Source: Lysinibacillus sp. BPa_S21 (GTDB lineage Bacteria > Bacillota > Bacilli > Bacillales_A > Planococcaceae). Taken from it: a stretch of 64,000 bases of DNA. Positions 34,637 through 44,124 of this stretch are shown piece after piece. The stretch spans positions 1 through 64,000 of the forward strand of contig NZ_JALIRS010000007.1 of NCBI RefSeq assembly GCF_023337795.1. Direction: 5' to 3'. How positions within the stretch are numbered: the stretch's first letter is position 1; each line of letters opens with the position of its first letter. The translations under genes were made by a program, and so were the position numbers. Below the pieces are notes generated by a model. The model was not told the DNA's origin. It saw nothing but the letters and a program-made list of their open reading frames with translations, and ran no database searches.

Positions 34637-35185
34637 ATGAAACATGAAGTAAATGCAGAAAACATTTTAATACTTACAGCTAATTTCTCCTGTACAATTT
34701 CTATGTCTAAAGGAGAAATCACCATAAAAAAACCTTCGAAAGAACAGCTACATATTGAGCAACTAATTATCGATGCCGAGCAACAGGCTTATAAAGAAAC
34801 TTTAGCTGAGTATAAAAGCAAATCAACATTTTCAAATTTTATTTGCAATATCCCTGGATTTGAGGAAACTTTTCAGCAAAAGCTAGACAATTTTATTGAA
34901 CCATATGGAATTATAAGAGTCTCTGAAGAAAGTCAGTCTTTATTGCCTTTAGTAAGTCCAAGTACCTCTTCACCTATAATCTATACGTCACCAAACTTTA
35001 GCATTATAAATGCAAGAGGCAATTGCTCTAGCACTTCATCTATCGGAAATGCTGTAAAAGACATAAATTACTTACTCAAACGATCGACTACCACTTTTTC
35101 CGGGGTTTCCATTAACGAAAATGGTATTTCCCTCAATATTACTACGGCATTTAATGCTTGGAATAAAGCAACCATTAAACACTAA
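34637..35185 (+). CDS. Uncharacterised protein
   Basis: A 182-residue soluble protein with no signal peptide or membrane helix. The N-terminal half is a mixed charged region with helical stretches (EQLHIEQLIIDAEQQAYKETLAEY), and the C-terminal half is rich in Ser, Thr, Asn and beta-prone segments. I do not recognise a family. ATG at 34637 with GGGAG 8 nt upstream. It is the only plus-strand gene in this neighbourhood and lies just outside the com inverted repeat. Confidence 0.6.
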   Translation: MKHEVNAENILILTANFSCTISMSKGEITIKKPSKEQLHIEQLIIDAEQQAYKETLAEYKSKSTFSNFICNIPGFEETFQQKLDNFIEPYGIIRVSEESQSLLPLVSPSTSSPIIYTSPNFSIINARGNCSSTSSIGNAVKDINYLLKRSTTTFSGVSINENGISLNITTAFNAWNKATIKH

Positions 35186-35283
35186 AAACAAAAACCGATT
35201 GGGTATGGCACTATGATAGATTTGTGCCTCTCCCTTCTTCCTTTTAAGGAATAATGTGAATCCTTCATCTTCTACTCATAAGA

Positions 35284-35318
35284 AAAAAGGTGTCTCAAAT
35301 GATCTTTGAGACACCTTC
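35284..35318 (-). terminator. Terminator of the siderophore operon
   Basis: AAGGTGTCTCAAA pairs with TTTGAGACACCTT (13 bp, loop TGATC), with TTTTTT on the minus strand. Confidence 0.9.
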
Positions 35319-35323
35319 AATGA

Positions 35324-35638
35324 TTAACCTTTTACATAATAAACTTCTTGTCCGCTTTCGATAATGTGGTCAGGCTTCGGCTTACCAGCATTTGCTTTAT
35401 GACCAGCGATATGTTCAGGACTCTTCTCCCAATTTTTCCAGGCCTCTTCTGATTCCCAACGAACCACAATTAGCACTTCCTCATCACCACGTCGTACTTT
35501 TTTGACAAGTACCTGTTTATCAATAAAGCCCGGTTGTTTTTCAAGCAATGTTGGACCATCTATCTTGGCGCCAAAACGCTCTACTACTTTATCGGAATTA
35601 CCTTCCGTAACGACAATACGTTTAATTTGTACAAACAT
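35324..35638 (-). CDS. Heme-degrading monooxygenase (HmoA/IsdG-like)
   Basis: A 104-residue single antibiotic-biosynthesis-monooxygenase (ABM) fold protein: FVQIKRIVVTEGNSDKVVERF at the start, the conserved QPGFIDKQVL, VVRWESEEAWKNWEKSPEH and a final YYV. The Trp and His-containing WxxWxxSxxH stretch is typical of IsdG and HmoA enzymes that open heme and release iron. It is 1 bp after the siderophore-binding gene, so it belongs to the same operon and would be controlled by Fur. Confidence 0.85.
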   Translation of the reverse strand: MFVQIKRIVVTEGNSDKVVERFGAKIDGPTLLEKQPGFIDKQVLVKKVRRGDEEVLIVVRWESEEAWKNWEKSPEHIAGHKANAGKPKPDHIIESGQEVYYVKG

Positions 35639-35639
35639 A

Positions 35640-36650
35640 TTATTTAAACACCTTTAAAACATCGTCAACTTTTTGAGTTTCAGAAGTTAAACCGCCACCA
35701 GATAAATACCAAACTTGTGGATCTAAATAAACGATTTTTCCGTTTTTCGCAGCGTTAGTAGCCCCAACGATTTCGTTTTCAATTGCAGCTTTTGTGCCAG
35801 ACTCACCTTCTGGATTTACAGCAGCATCACGGTCAACTACGAATAAAACATCTGGGTTTGTGTCACGTACATATTCAAAGCTTACATTGTCGCCATGTGT
35901 ATCAACTTTAATTTTTTCATCAGCAGCTTTTACACCATACACATCATGGATCACACCGAAACGTGAACCAGGACCATATGCAGATAATGAACCTTCATTA
36001 GCTAGAACGATTAATGCTTTTTCTTTAGCTGAAGCTGTTTTAGCTTTAACTTCCTCTACTTTTGTTTCGTATGCAGCAAATGCATCAGCTGCTTCCTTTT
36101 CTTTACCAAAAATCTTACCAGCTAATTCAGTTTTTTCTTTGAATGATTCCATAAAGTTTTTATCATCTACACCTACAAATACAGTTGGTGCAATTTTAGA
36201 TAACTCATCGTAAGCTGATGCTTGACGACCAGAGATGAAAATAATATCTGGATTCATATTAGAGATTACATCAAAATCAGGCTCTTTTAAAGCACCAACA
36301 TTTTTGTAAGATGAATCAGTATATTTGCTTAAATATTTTGGAACAGATTTTTGTGGAACACCTGCAACTTTAACACCTAGAGCATCTAAAGTATCAAGGA
36401 AACCATAGTCAAATACAACAATATTTTCAGGAACTTTATCAAGCGTTACTTCTTTAAATGTATTTTCCCCGTTTTTGATAGCAGGAATTGTAAGTGGATA
36501 AGCTGTAGCTTCTTCTTTTTGCTCCTCAGCAGGCTTGTTATCAGTTGAAGAATCCTTCTCTTCTTTTTTCGCTTCGTCCTTAGAACCGCAAGCAGCTAAT
36601 ACTAATAGCATCATCGCCATTAATACAGTAAGTAGTTTCCAATTTTTCAT
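35640..36650 (-). CDS. yclQ: Siderophore-binding lipoprotein (YclQ-like)
   Basis: A 336-residue periplasmic-binding-fold lipoprotein. The signal peptide ends in the lipobox VLAACG, followed by a Lys/Glu-rich linker. VVFDYGFLDTLDALGVKVAG, VPKYLSKYTDSSYKNVGALK and EPDFDVISNMNPDIIFISGRQ closely match B. subtilis YclQ, the petrobactin receptor. The match with YclQ makes a catecholate siderophore the likely ligand. A 64-bp gap separates it from yclP. Confidence 0.9.
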   Translation of the reverse strand: MKNWKLLTVLMAMMLLVLAACGSKDEAKKEEKDSSTDNKPAEEQKEEATAYPLTIPAIKNGENTFKEVTLDKVPENIVVFDYGFLDTLDALGVKVAGVPQKSVPKYLSKYTDSSYKNVGALKEPDFDVISNMNPDIIFISGRQASAYDELSKIAPTVFVGVDDKNFMESFKEKTELAGKIFGKEKEAADAFAAYETKVEEVKAKTASAKEKALIVLANEGSLSAYGPGSRFGVIHDVYGVKAADEKIKVDTHGDNVSFEYVRDTNPDVLFVVDRDAAVNPEGESGTKAAIENEIVGATNAAKNGKIVYLDPQVWYLSGGGLTSETQKVDDVLKVFK

Positions 36651-36714
36651 TGCAAAATTGCTCCTTTAAAATTTATTTTTATAGTCTAGACGGCAGTACC
36701 ATCTATTGTTATTT

Positions 36715-37476
36715 TCACGAGTTGAAATACACACAAATGCGACAACCATTCTGTTCTTGAACAGGAATATCCATATCATAGATTTCCTTAAGCGCATCAG
36801 GGTTGATGATGTCATTTGTTGGGCCATCTTTGACCACACGTCCATTTTTTAATGCGACAATATGATCCGAGTATACTGATGCAAAGTTAATATCATGCAA
36901 CACGATGACCACAGTTTTCCCTAGCTCATCAACGAGCTTACGCAAAATTTTCATAATCTGCACAGAGTGCTTCATATCCAAATTGTTGAGCGGCTCATCT
37001 AGTAAAATATAGTCTGTGTCCTGTGCAATAACCATCGCGATAAATGCACGTTGACGTTGACCACCAGATAGTTCATCCAAATAACTGTGCTGAATATCCT
37101 CTAAATTCATATATTGAATTGCTTCGTCTACCTTTAGCTCATCCTCAGGCTTTAAATTCCCTTTCGAATAAGGAAAGCGCCCAAATGAAACAAGCTCACG
37201 AATTGTTAGGCGTACATTCATATAGTTTGACTGTTTTAAAATTGATACACGCTTTGCAAAATCGTCTGATTTCCAACGTTTCACATCTGACTTATCGAGT
37301 AATACTTCTCCAGTATCTGCATTAAGTAAACGACTTACCATTGAAAGCAATGTTGATTTACCTGCACCATTCGGTCCGATAAAAGACGTAATTTTCCCTG
37401 GTGCCACGTCGACACTGACATCTTGAATGACCGGTTTTTTTCCAAAAAACTTGGAGATTTCTTTTACTTGGATCAT
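36715..37476 (-). CDS. yclP: Siderophore ABC transporter ATPase (YclP-like)
   Basis: A 253-residue ATPase with Walker A GPNGAGKST, signature LSGGQRQRAFIAM, Walker B DYILLDEPLNNLD and switch VLHDINFA, all typical of FepC/FecE-type ferric-siderophore importers. It overlaps yclO by 4 bp and energises the YclN/YclO channel. Confidence 0.93.
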   Translation of the reverse strand: MIQVKEISKFFGKKPVIQDVSVDVAPGKITSFIGPNGAGKSTLLSMVSRLLNADTGEVLLDKSDVKRWKSDDFAKRVSILKQSNYMNVRLTIRELVSFGRFPYSKGNLKPEDELKVDEAIQYMNLEDIQHSYLDELSGGQRQRAFIAMVIAQDTDYILLDEPLNNLDMKHSVQIMKILRKLVDELGKTVVIVLHDINFASVYSDHIVALKNGRVVKDGPTNDIINPDALKEIYDMDIPVQEQNGCRICVYFNS

Positions 37477-38426
37477 CCTGCTGACCTACTTTCCTTCAAT
37501 AATAAGTAGATGAAGTACACGCCACCTACGAAGTTTATAATAACGCTAAGTGTTGTATCGAAATTAAAAATACGTTCGACCATCCACTGTCCACCGACTA
37601 AAGCTACAATACTCATTACACAAGAACCTGCGATGATCACAGAGTGCTTGTACGTCTTGAAAAATTGATACGATAAATTTGCCACGATTAAGCCAAAGAA
37701 CGTAATAGGCCCAACAAGAGCCGTAGACACGGCAATTAATACCGAAGAAACAATGAGCATGCGCTGTACAAGCTTATCATATGGTACCCCTAGGTTAATT
37801 GCTGTATCACGTCCAAGAGACATTACGTCTAATTGGTTTATATGACGCCAACCATAAATAAAGGTAATGATGATGACAACAGCTGCAAGCCATACTAAAT
37901 CCGAATTGACATTGTTGAAGCTTGCAAACATTTTACTTTGTAAGCTTAAAAATTCATTCGGGTCTATCAATACTTGGAAGAATGTTGTTACACTTCCTAA
38001 AAACGTTCCGACAATCATACCGACAAGCAGTAAGAAATAAATCGGACGTTTCCCTTCTTTGAACAATACACGATAAAAAATTAATGCAAAGAGAATCATA
38101 GCTACAACAGCTAACAAGAAATTGTATTTCGCATTAATAACGAATATCGACATTGAGCCAAAGAAGTAAAAAATAAATGTTTGAACCATCATATATAATG
38201 CATCAAGTCCCATTACACTTGGCGTTAAAATACGGTTATGTGTAATCGTTTGGAAAACTACAGTTGAATAAGCAATCGCAATCCCCGTTAACGACATCGC
38301 TACCACTTTAGTAAGGCGACGTGGGAACGAATAATGGTAGTTACCATTAAGTTCATAAAATACATACAGTAAAATAGATGCTACTGCCAAACCTAGTAAA
38401 ATCAACATTTTTGTACGGTTACGCAT
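37473..38426 (-). CDS. yclO: Siderophore ABC transporter permease (YclO-like)
   Basis: A 317-residue FecCD-family permease with about nine helices. VAYSTVVFQTITHNRILTPS is replaced here by AIAYSTVVFQTITHNRILTP, and GPITFFGLIVANLSYQFFKT forms the ATPase-coupling region. It overlaps yclN by 8 bp and yclP by 4 bp. Confidence 0.92.
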   Translation of the reverse strand: MRNRTKMLILLGLAVASILLYVFYELNGNYHYSFPRRLTKVVAMSLTGIAIAYSTVVFQTITHNRILTPSVMGLDALYMMVQTFIFYFFGSMSIFVINAKYNFLLAVVAMILFALIFYRVLFKEGKRPIYFLLLVGMIVGTFLGSVTTFFQVLIDPNEFLSLQSKMFASFNNVNSDLVWLAAVVIIITFIYGWRHINQLDVMSLGRDTAINLGVPYDKLVQRMLIVSSVLIAVSTALVGPITFFGLIVANLSYQFFKTYKHSVIIAGSCVMSIVALVGGQWMVERIFNFDTTLSVIINFVGGVYFIYLLLKESRSAG

Positions 38427-39369
38427 ATGCCTTCCCCCTAAACAACATAATTAGGAAGATCGCACTTCCGATGACACCGACAGTCATACTAATCGGAATT
38501 TCATAAGGGAAAATAAGGACACGCCCTATAATGTCGCAGAATAATAAGAACGACATACCTAGTAATGCTGTATGAGGCAATGTCTTAGCAAGGTTATCCC
38601 CTTTGAATAGCGAAATGATATTTGGAATGATTAAACCAAGGAACGGTATCACACCAACTGTTAGCACCACTGTCGTCGAAATAAGTGCTACTAACACTAA
38701 ACCTAAATTCACAATGAATTTATAGGAAAGACCCAGATTTTTCGCAAAATCCTCACCCATTCCTGCCACTGTGAAGCGATTCGCATAAATGTAAGCTAAA
38801 ATCAGCACGGGTACACTTATGTATAAAAGCTCATAACGACCTTTCATCATTAATGAGAAATCTCCCTGTAACCATGCAGAAATGTTTTGGATAATATCCG
38901 CCTTATACGCAAAGAACGTTGTAATGGATGAAAGGATATTCCCAAACATTAAGCCAATAAGCGGTATAAAGATCGCATCTTTAAACTTTATTCGATTTAA
39001 TATTTGCATAAATAATAATGTGCCGGCTAAAGCAAATATGAAAGCGAAAGAAATTTTTTGAAAGTACGTGACATTCGTGAAAAACATCATCGAAATCAGT
39101 ATCCCCAATTTTGTAGCATCTAACGTACCTGCTGTCGTTGGTGATACGAACTTATTCCTACTTAAGCTTTGCATAATTAAACCAGCAATACTCATACCTG
39201 CACCTGCTAACAAGATTGCTACAAGTCTCGGTATACGACTAATAAAAAATAGTCTAGTTTTTTCTGATTCGAAGTCTAATAGATCACTCGGTTTGATATC
39301 AATTACTCCGATAAATAGTGAAACTATAGACAGTACAACAGTTGCTGTTAAAAGATATCTTTTTTTCAT
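38419..39369 (-). CDS. yclN: Siderophore ABC transporter permease (YclN-like)
   Basis: A 316-residue FecCD-family permease. ISRIPRLVAILLAGAGMSIAG, LSRNKFVSPTTAGTLDA and VGVIPFLGLIIPNIISLF are family hallmarks. It is the first gene of the operon. The ATG at 39369 lies 6 nt after GGGGA; earlier in-frame starts overlap the operator region. Its promoter carries two Fur boxes. Confidence 0.92.
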   Translation of the reverse strand: MKKRYLLTATVVLSIVSLFIGVIDIKPSDLLDFESEKTRLFFISRIPRLVAILLAGAGMSIAGLIMQSLSRNKFVSPTTAGTLDATKLGILISMMFFTNVTYFQKISFAFIFALAGTLLFMQILNRIKFKDAIFIPLIGLMFGNILSSITTFFAYKADIIQNISAWLQGDFSLMMKGRYELLYISVPVLILAYIYANRFTVAGMGEDFAKNLGLSYKFIVNLGLVLVALISTTVVLTVGVIPFLGLIIPNIISLFKGDNLAKTLPHTALLGMSFLLFCDIIGRVLIFPYEIPISMTVGVIGSAIFLIMLFRGKAYA

Positions 39370-39410
39370 TGTAATCCCCGGTAGATTCATTTTTTGCTCG
39401 TAACATTCAT

Positions 39411-39495
39411 TGAAAATGATTATCATTACTCACGATTCTCATTATAAGCTCGTTTTCATTCTCAGTCAACCTTCAATTGAGAATTATTCTCGTTT
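39411..39495 (-). promoter_or_regulatory. yclNOPQ promoter with two Fur boxes
   Basis: On the minus strand: -35 TTGACT (39464-39469), 17-bp spacer, -10 TATAAT (39441-39446). Downstream, 39411-39425 reads TGAAAATGATTATCA, 14 of 15 matches to the 7-1-7 Fur consensus. Upstream, TGAGAATTATTCTCG at about 39480-39494 is a second near-match (12 of 15). This promoter is near-perfect, so strong repression in iron-rich conditions is likely. Confidence 0.88.
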
Positions 39496-39590
39496 TATTT
39501 GAAAATCCTTAAAAATGAGCATTATCAACGAAATATCTATGTTTAGAGTTACTTCCGAAGTTCAATGTCTCTCCATTTTTCACACAAATA

Positions 39591-39634
39591 AAAAGGTAAT
39601 TGAGAATAAAAACCTAATTTTTTCTCAATCACCT
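39591..39634 (-). terminator. Terminator after the YkvI-like gene
   Basis: GGTAATTGAGAA pairs with TTCTCAATCACC (one mismatch); on the minus strand a TTTTTATTT tail follows. Confidence 0.72.
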
Positions 39635-39684
39635 TATTACATCAATTGTGCCGCGACATTCATTAGAGGCTATCACTACTTTAG

Positions 39685-40737
39685 TTACGTTATACGAAAG
39701 CCTTTAAGCCATGTGAAAATAATTAAAACTATTAATATAAAACCGACATAGCCCATCACTGCATATAGCTTGGCTACAAGCATCGTAAAACCAGCAAGAC
39801 TTGCTAAAAAGCCTAGACCACCGATAAATACGGCAGTTACTTTAAAACTAGCCTTATTAGGTTTTAAAAATCTCACCATAAATGAATAGAACATCCCCAC
39901 CGCTGTATTATAAATCATCCCTAATAAGGAAAAAGACATCAGCAGACCAATTAAAGGATGAATTTCATTTGCTAAAGCGAGCATGGGTATATCTATGCCG
40001 ACGATGACATTCATTTTTGCCAGAAGAGACAGGTTAATAAGTAGAATTAAAGCTCCAAGCAAAATCCCACCGATAATACCTCCCATTCCTGCCACTTTTT
40101 CATTGCGAATAGCTCCACACATAACCGTTAAAAGTGAAAAACACACCCCAATATTAAAAGACAAATACAGTAACGCAGTAACCCACCAGCTTTTAGAACT
40201 TACTTGTGCTTGCTGCGCAATAACAGCTTGTTCGACAAAGGTTAAATCCATCGTTGCTAATGAATAGATCGCTATTATCGAGACAATGGCTAGCAGATAG
40301 GGTGTAGCTATAGCAATAACGTTTATGATACTCTTCACATCCATCATCACAGTCGCTATAGTAAGTACTATCATACAAATGCTCCCAAGCCAAACTGGTA
40401 GTCCAAACATTTGATGAAGCGTAGCACCTGCTCCCGCAAACATAATTACTGCAACACCGAATAAGAAGAGCGACAGTAAAATATCCATGACAAAGCCTAC
40501 AACCGTATTTCCAGAAATTTGATAAATTAAATCCTTGTGCGATGTCGTACGCAATCTTGAGCTAATTTGAGCAATGCACATTCCTACTAGAGCAAATCCA
40601 ACTGTAGCAATAAGTGCACCGTAAATTCCATGAAAGCCATAGCTCGTAAAATATAGTACAATTTCCTGTCCTGATGCAAATCCCGCACCGACGATAATTC
40701 CTACATAGGCACCACCGATTTGCAAACTTTTTTTCAA
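39685..40737 (-). CDS. ykvI: YkvI-family membrane transporter
   Basis: A 350-residue protein of about ten helices. It starts SLQIGGAYVGIIVGAGFASG, with the unwound G-x-G-FASGQE segment shared by YkvI and related amino-acid/sodium carriers of the APC/LeuT superfamily. B. subtilis YkvI has no proven substrate. It may import amino acids for the downstream-lying NSAR gene set, though the genes have separate transcription. Confidence 0.8.
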   Translation of the reverse strand: MKKSLQIGGAYVGIIVGAGFASGQEIVLYFTSYGFHGIYGALIATVGFALVGMCIAQISSRLRTTSHKDLIYQISGNTVVGFVMDILLSLFLFGVAVIMFAGAGATLHQMFGLPVWLGSICMIVLTIATVMMDVKSIINVIAIATPYLLAIVSIIAIYSLATMDLTFVEQAVIAQQAQVSSKSWWVTALLYLSFNIGVCFSLLTVMCGAIRNEKVAGMGGIIGGILLGALILLINLSLLAKMNVIVGIDIPMLALANEIHPLIGLLMSFSLLGMIYNTAVGMFYSFMVRFLKPNKASFKVTAVFIGGLGFLASLAGFTMLVAKLYAVMGYVGFILIVLIIFTWLKGFRIT

Positions 40738-40828
40738 TCAGTTCTCTCCCTATTTATTCTATTATTCAACTTATTTACATCGTAGACATTTTCTCAAAAG
40801 TCATCCTCAACTATTGTTGATGAACCTA

Positions 40829-41935
40829 TTATTGATAAACCTTTGTGCTGATTGTTAACTTATCAATTACCTTCATATTAAGTGTATATCCAATTCCAGC
40901 CTTTTGTGGCACATGAATATAACCATCTTCTACAATTACTTCAGGTGTAATGATGTCCTCATACCAATAATGACTTGAGCCGGCAGTATCCCCAGGCAAC
41001 ACAAAATTAGAGAGCGACGTTAATGCAATATTATGCGCTCGTCCGATTCCTGCCTCTAACATACCACCACACCAAACAGGAATATTATTTTCCTTGCATA
41101 AATCATGAATTCTTCTAGCTTCTGTTAAACCGCCCACACGCCCTATTTTTATGTTCATAACACCACAACTTCCAAGTTCTATCGCTTTTCGAGCATCTTC
41201 AAAGGAGGTAATACTTTCATCTAAGCAAATAGGCGTCTTTAACTTTCGCTGCAGCTTAGCATGATCGACAATATCATCTACAGCTAATGGCTGCTCAATC
41301 ATTAATAGATTAAATGCATCCAGTTGCTGCAGTACATCCATATCGTTCAATGAATATGCCGAATTAGCATCTACCATCAATGGCAGGTCCGGCATTTCAG
41401 CTCGAATAGCTCGAATAACTTCTACATCATGGCCAGGCTTAATTTTCACTTTTACTCGTTTATAGCCTTTTTTTACATGACCTTTTAATAAATCAATTAA
41501 TGCTTCTGTAGAAGATTGAATACCTACGCTAACACCTACCTCTATTTTCTCCTTATTTCCGCCTAAGGCTTTCGCAAGTGATTGTTTCGTTTGTTGTGCA
41601 TAAATATCCCATACGGCTCCTTCAATAGAGGATTTCGCCATGCAATTACGACGAATTGAAGAAAACAAAACACTGATCTCATCTGGATGCTCAACCTCTT
41701 TATGTAACAAGATGGGGATTAAGAAGTCTTCAAGCATATGCCATGTTGTTTTTAATGTCTCCTCTGTATACCAAGGCGCTACAAAGGCAACAGCTTCTCC
41801 CCATCCTTTCGTTCCCGATTGATCTATCGCTTCTATTAATAGAAGTTCTTTTTCATCAATTGTGCCAAAACTCGTTGTAAACGGTGCTTTCATAGGCATT
41901 TTTATATGTCTAACTGTAATCTGTTCTAGTTTCAC
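40829..41935 (-). CDS. N-succinylamino acid racemase / o-succinylbenzoate synthase family enzyme
   Basis: A 368-residue enolase-superfamily enzyme. The capping domain (1-130) is followed by a barrel with the KxK motif (RVKVKIKPG), metal ligands in [14 protein letters not shown] and CLDESI, and the opposing catalytic Lys in [11 protein letters not shown]. That set defines MenC/NSAR enzymes, which can perform either OSB synthesis in menaquinone synthesis or racemisation of N-succinylamino acids. No menaquinone genes are near, whereas a GNAT and an M20 hydrolase precede it in one operon. NSAR function is therefore favoured. 22 bp after the GNAT gene. Confidence 0.88.
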   Translation of the reverse strand: MKLEQITVRHIKMPMKAPFTTSFGTIDEKELLLIEAIDQSGTKGWGEAVAFVAPWYTEETLKTTWHMLEDFLIPILLHKEVEHPDEISVLFSSIRRNCMAKSSIEGAVWDIYAQQTKQSLAKALGGNKEKIEVGVSVGIQSSTEALIDLLKGHVKKGYKRVKVKIKPGHDVEVIRAIRAEMPDLPLMVDANSAYSLNDMDVLQQLDAFNLLMIEQPLAVDDIVDHAKLQRKLKTPICLDESITSFEDARKAIELGSCGVMNIKIGRVGGLTEARRIHDLCKENNIPVWCGGMLEAGIGRAHNIALTSLSNFVLPGDTAGSSHYWYEDIITPEVIVEDGYIHVPQKAGIGYTLNMKVIDKLTISTKVYQ

Positions 41936-41957
41936 AAGATTTCACTCCTTAGCCTTA

Positions 41958-42782
41958 TTATAAAGCTAATAAGGAGCGTCTGACTAATAGATAGCTATGC
42001 ACATATTCCTTATTCTTTTGCATTCGAACAATAGCATAATTTTGTTCAAACAATGTCGCTAAAATAGTACGAATTTTATAACGCCAGTCCTCCGCAAGCT
42101 TAGGACTCTCTATTTTCATCTTTTGTAAATATTGAGGAATAGGCAATAAATAAGCGTCCTTATAATATATTTGTTCACGCTGAAATTCACCGTCAATATC
42201 AAGTACGGGTAAGCCATCTACCGTTAAAGACCACGGTACAATTTCTTCAGCTTCTTCTTCCAGTTCATCTAAGGAATCTTCTACTCTATCTTGTTCAATC
42301 CACCATTCTGCAACAATTCGATCTGAAGGTAGCCCATCGTTAAAATCATCTTTAAGCGGACCATAATAATTATTTTCATACTGAAAACTAAAGGCATTAA
42401 GCTTCAAAAATGATAAATTAGCCATACACGCTTCTAGCGGATCAAATAACCAAATCACAAGCTGAAACCCATGTTCTTTTGCATATTCCTGTTGAGCATG
42501 CTTTAATAATTCACCTACACCTTGTTCACGATATGTTTTCTCCACTCCAATCATGTGCGAGAGTAAATACATTTTTCCATGTCGATACCCAACAAAGCAG
42601 TAATTAAAGCCAATCAGCTTTTCGTCTAAATATGCCCCAAGAACTAAACCACCATTTTGTACAGCTGCTAATAATTGATGCGAGGGAATAGCCTGACTTC
42701 CCCAAATACGTTCGTTCAAAATTTGTACTTCTGCAATCTCTGTAGGTGCCATTATTTTTTGAATACGTACTCTCTCTAACAT
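41958..42782 (-). CDS. GNAT acyltransferase, candidate amino-acid N-succinyltransferase
   Basis: A 274-residue GNAT protein. The acyl-CoA loop is GVEKTYREQGVGELLKHAQQ, and WLFDPLEACMANLSFLKLNAF follows; the latter pattern is known from the succinyltransferase-like GNATs that accompany NSAR. The C-terminal 100 residues form an extra domain beyond the normal GNAT length. Its ATG shares one base with the TAA of the upstream M20 gene. The substrate is inferred from context. Confidence 0.78.
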   Translation of the reverse strand: MLERVRIQKIMAPTEIAEVQILNERIWGSQAIPSHQLLAAVQNGGLVLGAYLDEKLIGFNYCFVGYRHGKMYLLSHMIGVEKTYREQGVGELLKHAQQEYAKEHGFQLVIWLFDPLEACMANLSFLKLNAFSFQYENNYYGPLKDDFNDGLPSDRIVAEWWIEQDRVEDSLDELEEEAEEIVPWSLTVDGLPVLDIDGEFQREQIYYKDAYLLPIPQYLQKMKIESPKLAEDWRYKIRTILATLFEQNYAIVRMQKNKEYVHSYLLVRRSLLAL

Positions 42783-43936
42783 TATGCTGATCCCTCCTTT
42801 GTATTCCCCGACTCTAATGCTAACAATACCGCTCTTGTCAGGATTTCAACCCCTGTTACAAGCCTCGCCTGCTTAAATCTCATCTTTGGATGATGTAGTC
42901 CTGGTGTTACCCCACAACCGAGACCTAGCATCGTAGATTTTAAATGTGGACGTTGAACAGCATAGTGATGGAAATCTTCACCTCCAGGTGTATGAACTGG
43001 CTTTCTTAAATTCGACAATCCGGCAGCTTGCACGATAGCCTGCTCCATAATATATTGAGCAGTTGAGTCTACCTCAGCAGCTACTACATTGGCAACAGTA
43101 CGTAATTCAATCTGCACTTTATGCAAGACCTTGGAAGAATCAATAACCCTTTTTACTCCTTGCGCAAGTGTATCCATTACATCGTTTCGTTGCGCTCGTA
43201 TATCAATGGTGAACGATGCACTTCCAGGAATAATATTGCCGGATTCTCCTCCTGCATGGAATTTTGTCATCTTAATTGATACAGGAACCATTGGATCTGT
43301 ATGAAGCGTTCTTAAATCTTCGATAATAGTTGCTCCTACTTCAATGGCGTTCACGCCGAGATGTGGTCTTGCTGCATGGGCATCTTCTCCAATAATTTCC
43401 CCCTCAAGTAATCGAGAGGCCCCATGGTGCAACGCGGCACAATATGTACCGTCTTCAAGCTCATGGACAGGTCTTACATGAACACCAAATAAAAAGTCCA
43501 AATCATCAATGATTCCCTCTTTTAAAACAGATAAAGCACCTGTTCCTTTTTCTTCAGCAGGTTGAAAAATCACACGAATTGTACCGTTAAATGATGGAGC
43601 AAGCTCTTTCAAAAGTAATAGAGCACCGATTGCCATCGTCATATGTCCGTCATGACCACAGGAATGATTCGCACGAAATTCACCATCTACTTCTTGCCAT
43701 AGCGCATCAATGTCCGTACGCAAGCCAACTTTAGGATGACCATTTCCTACGTCAACATAAAGTCCTGTACTGTTTTTAAAGCGTATTGGTGAAAAACCTT
43801 CACGTGTAAGTAAATCAACAATATAATTCGTTGTTTCTACCTCATGCCAGCTTATTTCTGGATGCGTGTGCAAATACGTGAAAATCTCCATTAACCTTGG
43901 CCTCAAACGACTCAAAGTTTCTTTCATAGCATCCAA
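42782..43936 (-). CDS. M20 family amidohydrolase, candidate N-succinylamino acid desuccinylase
   Basis: A 384-residue M20D zinc hydrolase. Metal ligands appear in VGLRTDIDALW, CGHDGHMT, QPAEEKGTG, and the C-terminal GGEDFHHY. The family includes N-acyl amino acid deacylases and hippurate hydrolases. In the NSAR pathway a member removes the succinyl group from the L-form, trapping it. It is first of the three genes; ATG at 43936 preceded by GGGG. Confidence 0.88.
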   Translation of the reverse strand: MDAMKETLSRLRPRLMEIFTYLHTHPEISWHEVETTNYIVDLLTREGFSPIRFKNSTGLYVDVGNGHPKVGLRTDIDALWQEVDGEFRANHSCGHDGHMTMAIGALLLLKELAPSFNGTIRVIFQPAEEKGTGALSVLKEGIIDDLDFLFGVHVRPVHELEDGTYCAALHHGASRLLEGEIIGEDAHAARPHLGVNAIEVGATIIEDLRTLHTDPMVPVSIKMTKFHAGGESGNIIPGSASFTIDIRAQRNDVMDTLAQGVKRVIDSSKVLHKVQIELRTVANVVAAEVDSTAQYIMEQAIVQAAGLSNLRKPVHTPGGEDFHHYAVQRPHLKSTMLGLGCGVTPGLHHPKMRFKQARLVTGVEILTRAVLLALESGNTKEGSA

Positions 43937-44070
43937 CCCCTTTAATTTTCATACTATTAAGATTATTATAAAGGAAAATAAAAACTTTTCTACACAGAAA
44001 CGTCCCGTATTCAGCAAATTAAACACATGTTACATGATGAGCAGACTACCAACAAAATATCTCTTCATAC

Positions 44071-44119
44071 AAAAAAAGATGCAAGTACAGTTAGTTGAAT
44101 AACTGTTCTTGCATCTTTT
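44071..44119 (-). terminator. Terminator after the POT transporter gene
   Basis: AAGATGCAAG(t)ACAGTTA pairs with TAACTGT(t)CTTGCATCTT; a run of seven Ts follows on the minus strand. Confidence 0.9.
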
Positions 44120-44124
44120 GATGA

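Noticed and set aside
39515-39751. Open frame of 78 codons on the plus strand
   Set aside because: Covers the YkvI-gene terminator and its 3' end in antisense; no family.
40829-41935. Calling this gene menC for menaquinone synthesis
   Set aside because: The sequence alone fits both, but the operon partners (M20, GNAT) favour NSAR, so no menC symbol was given.
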